Of a stretch of 7,490 bases of DNA, positions 6,164-7,490 are shown in pieces (position 1 is the stretch's first letter; the number at the start of each line of letters is the position of its first letter). The stretch is from JAWPMT01 sp964653795. GTDB lineage: Bacteria; Bacteroidota; Bacteroidia; Cytophagales; Cyclobacteriaceae. The stretch covers positions 1 to 7,490 of the forward strand of contig CAZZHO010000208.1 in the NCBI GenBank assembly GCA_964653795.1, in the 5' to 3' direction. The position numbers and the translations under genes are program-made. The notes under the pieces were generated by a model. That model was not told the origin of the DNA. It saw only the letters and a list, made by a program, of their open reading frames with translations, and ran no database searches.

Positions 6164-6234
6164 GCTAACAACTGACTAAACACCATTACTTCTAAAATTA
6201 GTCATAAACAGCGTAATTATACTTTGGTGTTAGC
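6164..6234 (-). repeat. attC-like element 3, upstream of the patatin-FGE gene
   Basis: This is the best preserved of the palindromic elements (71 bp). The outer boxes GCTAAC (6164-6169) and GTTAGC (6229-6234) are perfectly complementary. Inside, AACACC-ATTAC (6179-6189) can pair with GTAAT (6213-6217) and GGTGTT (6226-6231), with unpaired spacers. The outer and inner pairings compete for GGTGTTAGC, so the true fold is uncertain. Its left arm (6164-6201) matches element 2 at 34 of 38 positions. A minus-strand TATAAT (6216-6221) lies inside it and could contribute to a promoter, but this is weak evidence. Confidence 0.52.
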
Positions 6235-6250
6235 CCCTAAGAGTATACAA

Positions 6251-6292
6251 ATAGATTGCTTCGTCGGTCGTGCCTTCCTTCTCGCAATGACG
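6251..6292. repeat. REP-like element (AGATTGCTTCG ... CGCAATGACG type)
   Basis: The ends ATTGC (6255-6259) and GCAAT (6284-6288) are inverted repeats around a C/T- and G-rich middle. The sequence belongs by appearance to a widespread class of intergenic repeats that read GTCATTGCGA on one strand and AGATTGCTTCG on the other. It lies between the cassette-like block and the terminator of the TldE-family gene and shows no coding potential. Confidence 0.5.
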
Positions 6293-6320
6293 ATGATATG
6301 GCTTTAGAGCTCATCTTAAA

Positions 6321-6372
6321 AACAAAAAATCTCATACCGATCGAGCACGAGGCTCTCTCCATATGAGATTTT
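6321..6372 (-). terminator. Probable intrinsic terminator of the TldE-family gene
   Basis: An 11-bp perfect inverted repeat, AAAATCTCATA (6326-6336) and TATGAGATTTT (6362-6372), encloses a 25-nt loop that contains a smaller GAGC/GCTC hairpin (6343-6355). Read on the minus strand, the stem is followed by TTTTTTGTTTTT, as expected for a Rho-independent terminator downstream of the gene ending at 6462. The stem itself is AT-rich and the loop is long, which lowers confidence. Confidence 0.55.
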
Positions 6373-6384
6373 AGATGTGTTTAG

Positions 6385-6446
6385 ATGCCGATAGATACCG
6401 GACATTTTGGAATCTTTATTAAAGGTAGATTCCAAAATTCCGGCAT
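6385..6446. repeat. Long REP-like hairpin next to the TldE-family stop codon
   Basis: The arms 6398-6415 and 6427-6443 are complementary over 17 bp with one bulged C at 6403 and an 11-nt loop. An outer ATGCC (6385-6389) can extend pairing with GGCAT (6442-6446). The end CCGGCATGACG is typical of another common intergenic repeat class. It lacks a T-tract on either strand, so it is more likely a REP-type or mRNA 3'-end stabilising structure than the terminator. It begins 15 nt after the end of the TldE-family gene. Confidence 0.55.
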
Positions 6447-6461
6447 GACGTACAAAGTCTA

Positions 6462-7490
6462 TTACACCGCGTCGGAAAGACTGGTGAAGGTGAAATCACG
6501 CACCTTCATATAAGGAATCAGATTGCCATTGATTCTTACTTGCTGTCCGAGTGTCTCCAGATTGTTGAGCATGATAATAGGGCTCTCGTTGAATCTGAAG
6601 TTTTTGATCGGATGCTTGATCTTGCCGTTTTCGATGTAGAAAGTTCCATCTCTCGTCAGCCCTGTATAGAGCAAGGTCTGAGGGTCCACCGTTCGGATGT
6701 ACCATAGTCTGGTCACCAACACACCTTTTTGCGTGTCTTTGATCAGATCTTCTAAAGAGGCATCACCGCCTTCCATGATCCCATTGCTAGGAAAAGATAC
6801 AGGCTCTACTCCTTTTTCCTTCGCCCAAAAACGAGAGTAAAACAGATTATCCACCACTCCGCCTTTTAGCCAATCGATTCGCTTCCTGGGTATGCCGCCC
6901 TGATTCCAGGTACTACTCGGCACCATCGCATTTTGCGGATCGGAATAGAGGTTGATCCTTTCATCTACGATCTTCTCTCCCAGCTTGGTACCACCACCTT
7001 CTTTGGACATAAAGCTTCGTCCTTCATCAGCTGTACGTGCATTGAAAGCACCGAACATATTATTAAGCAGTTGCACGGAGGCAGCAGGCTCTAATATGAC
7101 CGTGTACTTGCCTGGCTCAATGGCTTTGGCATTTCGAGACTGCAATGCTTTATCAATCGCCACAGCCGAGGCATCAGCCGCGTTGAAGTTATTCACATCG
7201 TTCACATCACGGGTTACCCAACCAGAACCCGTTCCATCATTGGAACGCATGGTAACGGTAAAGTCTAGATTCGTAAACTGATTGTAAGCAAAAAGCCCAT
7301 TGCTATTGGCCATGGCTGAGCACTGTGCAGAATCCTCCAGGAAACCTGCCGCAGTAACATCTTTCGCTCTGGCCGGCTCGATACTCTTAGCCGCTACATC
7401 AGCTCTGAAATTAGGATCGATCTTCGCAGTAGACTCAAAGTACTCCTTGGACTCATCGTACTGCTGAGGTCCCAATGGAGGCATAAACTC
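6462..7490 (-). CDS. TldE/PmbA-family protein, C-terminal part (N-terminus outside the window)
   Basis: The minus-strand frame is open to the right edge (E-F precede the Met at 7484), so that Met is internal. About 342 of a usual 430-450 residues are visible. Family hallmarks, numbered from that Met, are KYTVILEPAAS (about 126-136), GGGTKLGEKIVDERINLYSD (about 163-182), VDNLFYSRFWAKEKG (about 211-225) and the C-terminal YTGLTRDGTFYIENGKI followed by PIKNFRFNESP. The HExxxH zinc motif of the catalytic TldD subunit is absent from the visible part, so this is the TldE/PmbA-type subunit that normally pairs with TldD. Together they form a metalloprotease that trims peptides in the cytosol. In Bacteroidota a tldD homologue commonly lies immediately upstream, which here would be beyond the right edge. 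Higher G+C than the central block marks it as resident chromosome. The terminator at 6321-6372 probably ends its transcript. Confidence 0.88.
   Translation of the reverse strand, partial: EFMPPLGPQQYDESKEYFESTAKIDPNFRADVAAKSIEPARAKDVTAAGFLEDSAQCSAMANSNGLFAYNQFTNLDFTVTMRSNDGTGSGWVTRDVNDVNNFNAADASAVAIDKALQSRNAKAIEPGKYTVILEPAASVQLLNNMFGAFNARTADEGRSFMSKEGGGTKLGEKIVDERINLYSDPQNAMVPSSTWNQGGIPRKRIDWLKGGVVDNLFYSRFWAKEKGVEPVSFPSNGIMEGGDASLEDLIKDTQKGVLVTRLWYIRTVDPQTLLYTGLTRDGTFYIENGKIKHPIKNFRFNESPIIMLNNLETLGQQVRINGNLIPYMKVRDFTFTSLSDAV

Larger units (their letters stand above)
2146..6234 (-). mobile_element. Putative integron-like gene-cassette array (four genes, no integrase in window)
   Basis: Four unrelated genes lie in the same orientation in an AT-rich block between two higher-G+C genes. 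Palindromic elements of 65-71 bp occur at 2146-2210, 2787-2855 and 6164-6234, with a remnant at 3649-3672. Read on the minus strand, the elements at 6164-6234 and 2787-2855 end in a GTTAGC box 17 and 30 nt before the start codons of the genes at 6146 and 2756. This is the geometry of integron cassettes, where attC ends just before the next start. Against a confident call: no tyrosine-recombinase integrase or attI is visible, the boxes match the attC consensus only partly (GTTAGCC or GTTAGCT against GTTRRRY), and the junction between the patatin and TIR genes lacks a clear element. The block could instead be genes flanked by a different interspersed repeat. Confidence 0.45.

Noticed and set aside
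6462..7490. TldD catalytic subunit
   Set aside because: No HExxxH zinc motif in the visible part; the motif pattern fits the TldE/PmbA partner.

Overview
The window looks like a chromosomal segment from a member of the Bacteroidota, probably a free-living Cytophagales- or Flavobacteriales-type organism. The evidence is a large envelope protein that combines a macroglobulin-like N-part, a carboxypeptidase-regulatory-like beta domain and a TonB-plug-like segment, together with FGE-type sulfatase-modifying domains, weak A-rich translation starts without strong Shine-Dalgarno sequences, and REP-like intergenic hairpins of types common in that phylum. This taxonomic call is an inference; no rRNA or other marker gene is present.

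Layout. (1) Positions 2-2092, plus strand: a 5'-truncated envelope protein. (2) Positions about 2146-6234: an AT-rich block with four intact genes, all on the minus strand, each followed or preceded by imperfect palindromic intergenic elements. In transcription order (right to left) the genes are a patatin-TM-FGE fusion (4434-6146), a TIR-domain protein (3674-4309), an exported Cys-rich protein (2911-3429) and a protein made of two tandem copies of an unknown domain (2247-2756). (3) Positions 6235-6461: intergenic DNA with REP-like hairpins and a terminator. (4) Positions 6462-7490, minus strand: the C-terminal part of a TldE/PmbA-family protein, cut by the window edge. Hand counts on single 60-base lines give G+C of 28/60 at 61-120, 14/60 at 2461-2520 and 30/60 at 7141-7200, so the central block differs in composition from both flanks.

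The main observation is that the central block is organised like an integron gene-cassette array. It has unrelated single genes in one orientation, start codons shortly after a GTTAGC-type box, and 65-71 bp palindromic elements ending in GCTAAC/GTTAGC-like boxes at 2146-2210, 2787-2855 and 6164-6234, plus a remnant at 3649-3672. No integrase is in the window, so the identification is provisional.

Functionally, two neighbouring genes carry domains that are recurrent effectors in anti-phage and abortive-infection systems: a TIR domain with the expected catalytic Glu, and a patatin lipase with an intact Ser/Asp dyad. The patatin is fused through a basic patch and one transmembrane segment to an FGE-like domain predicted to be periplasmic, which suggests a membrane-tethered lipase with an outward-facing recognition domain. 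Whether the TIR and patatin genes act together is unknown. The exported Cys-rich protein and the tandem-domain protein have no assignable function.
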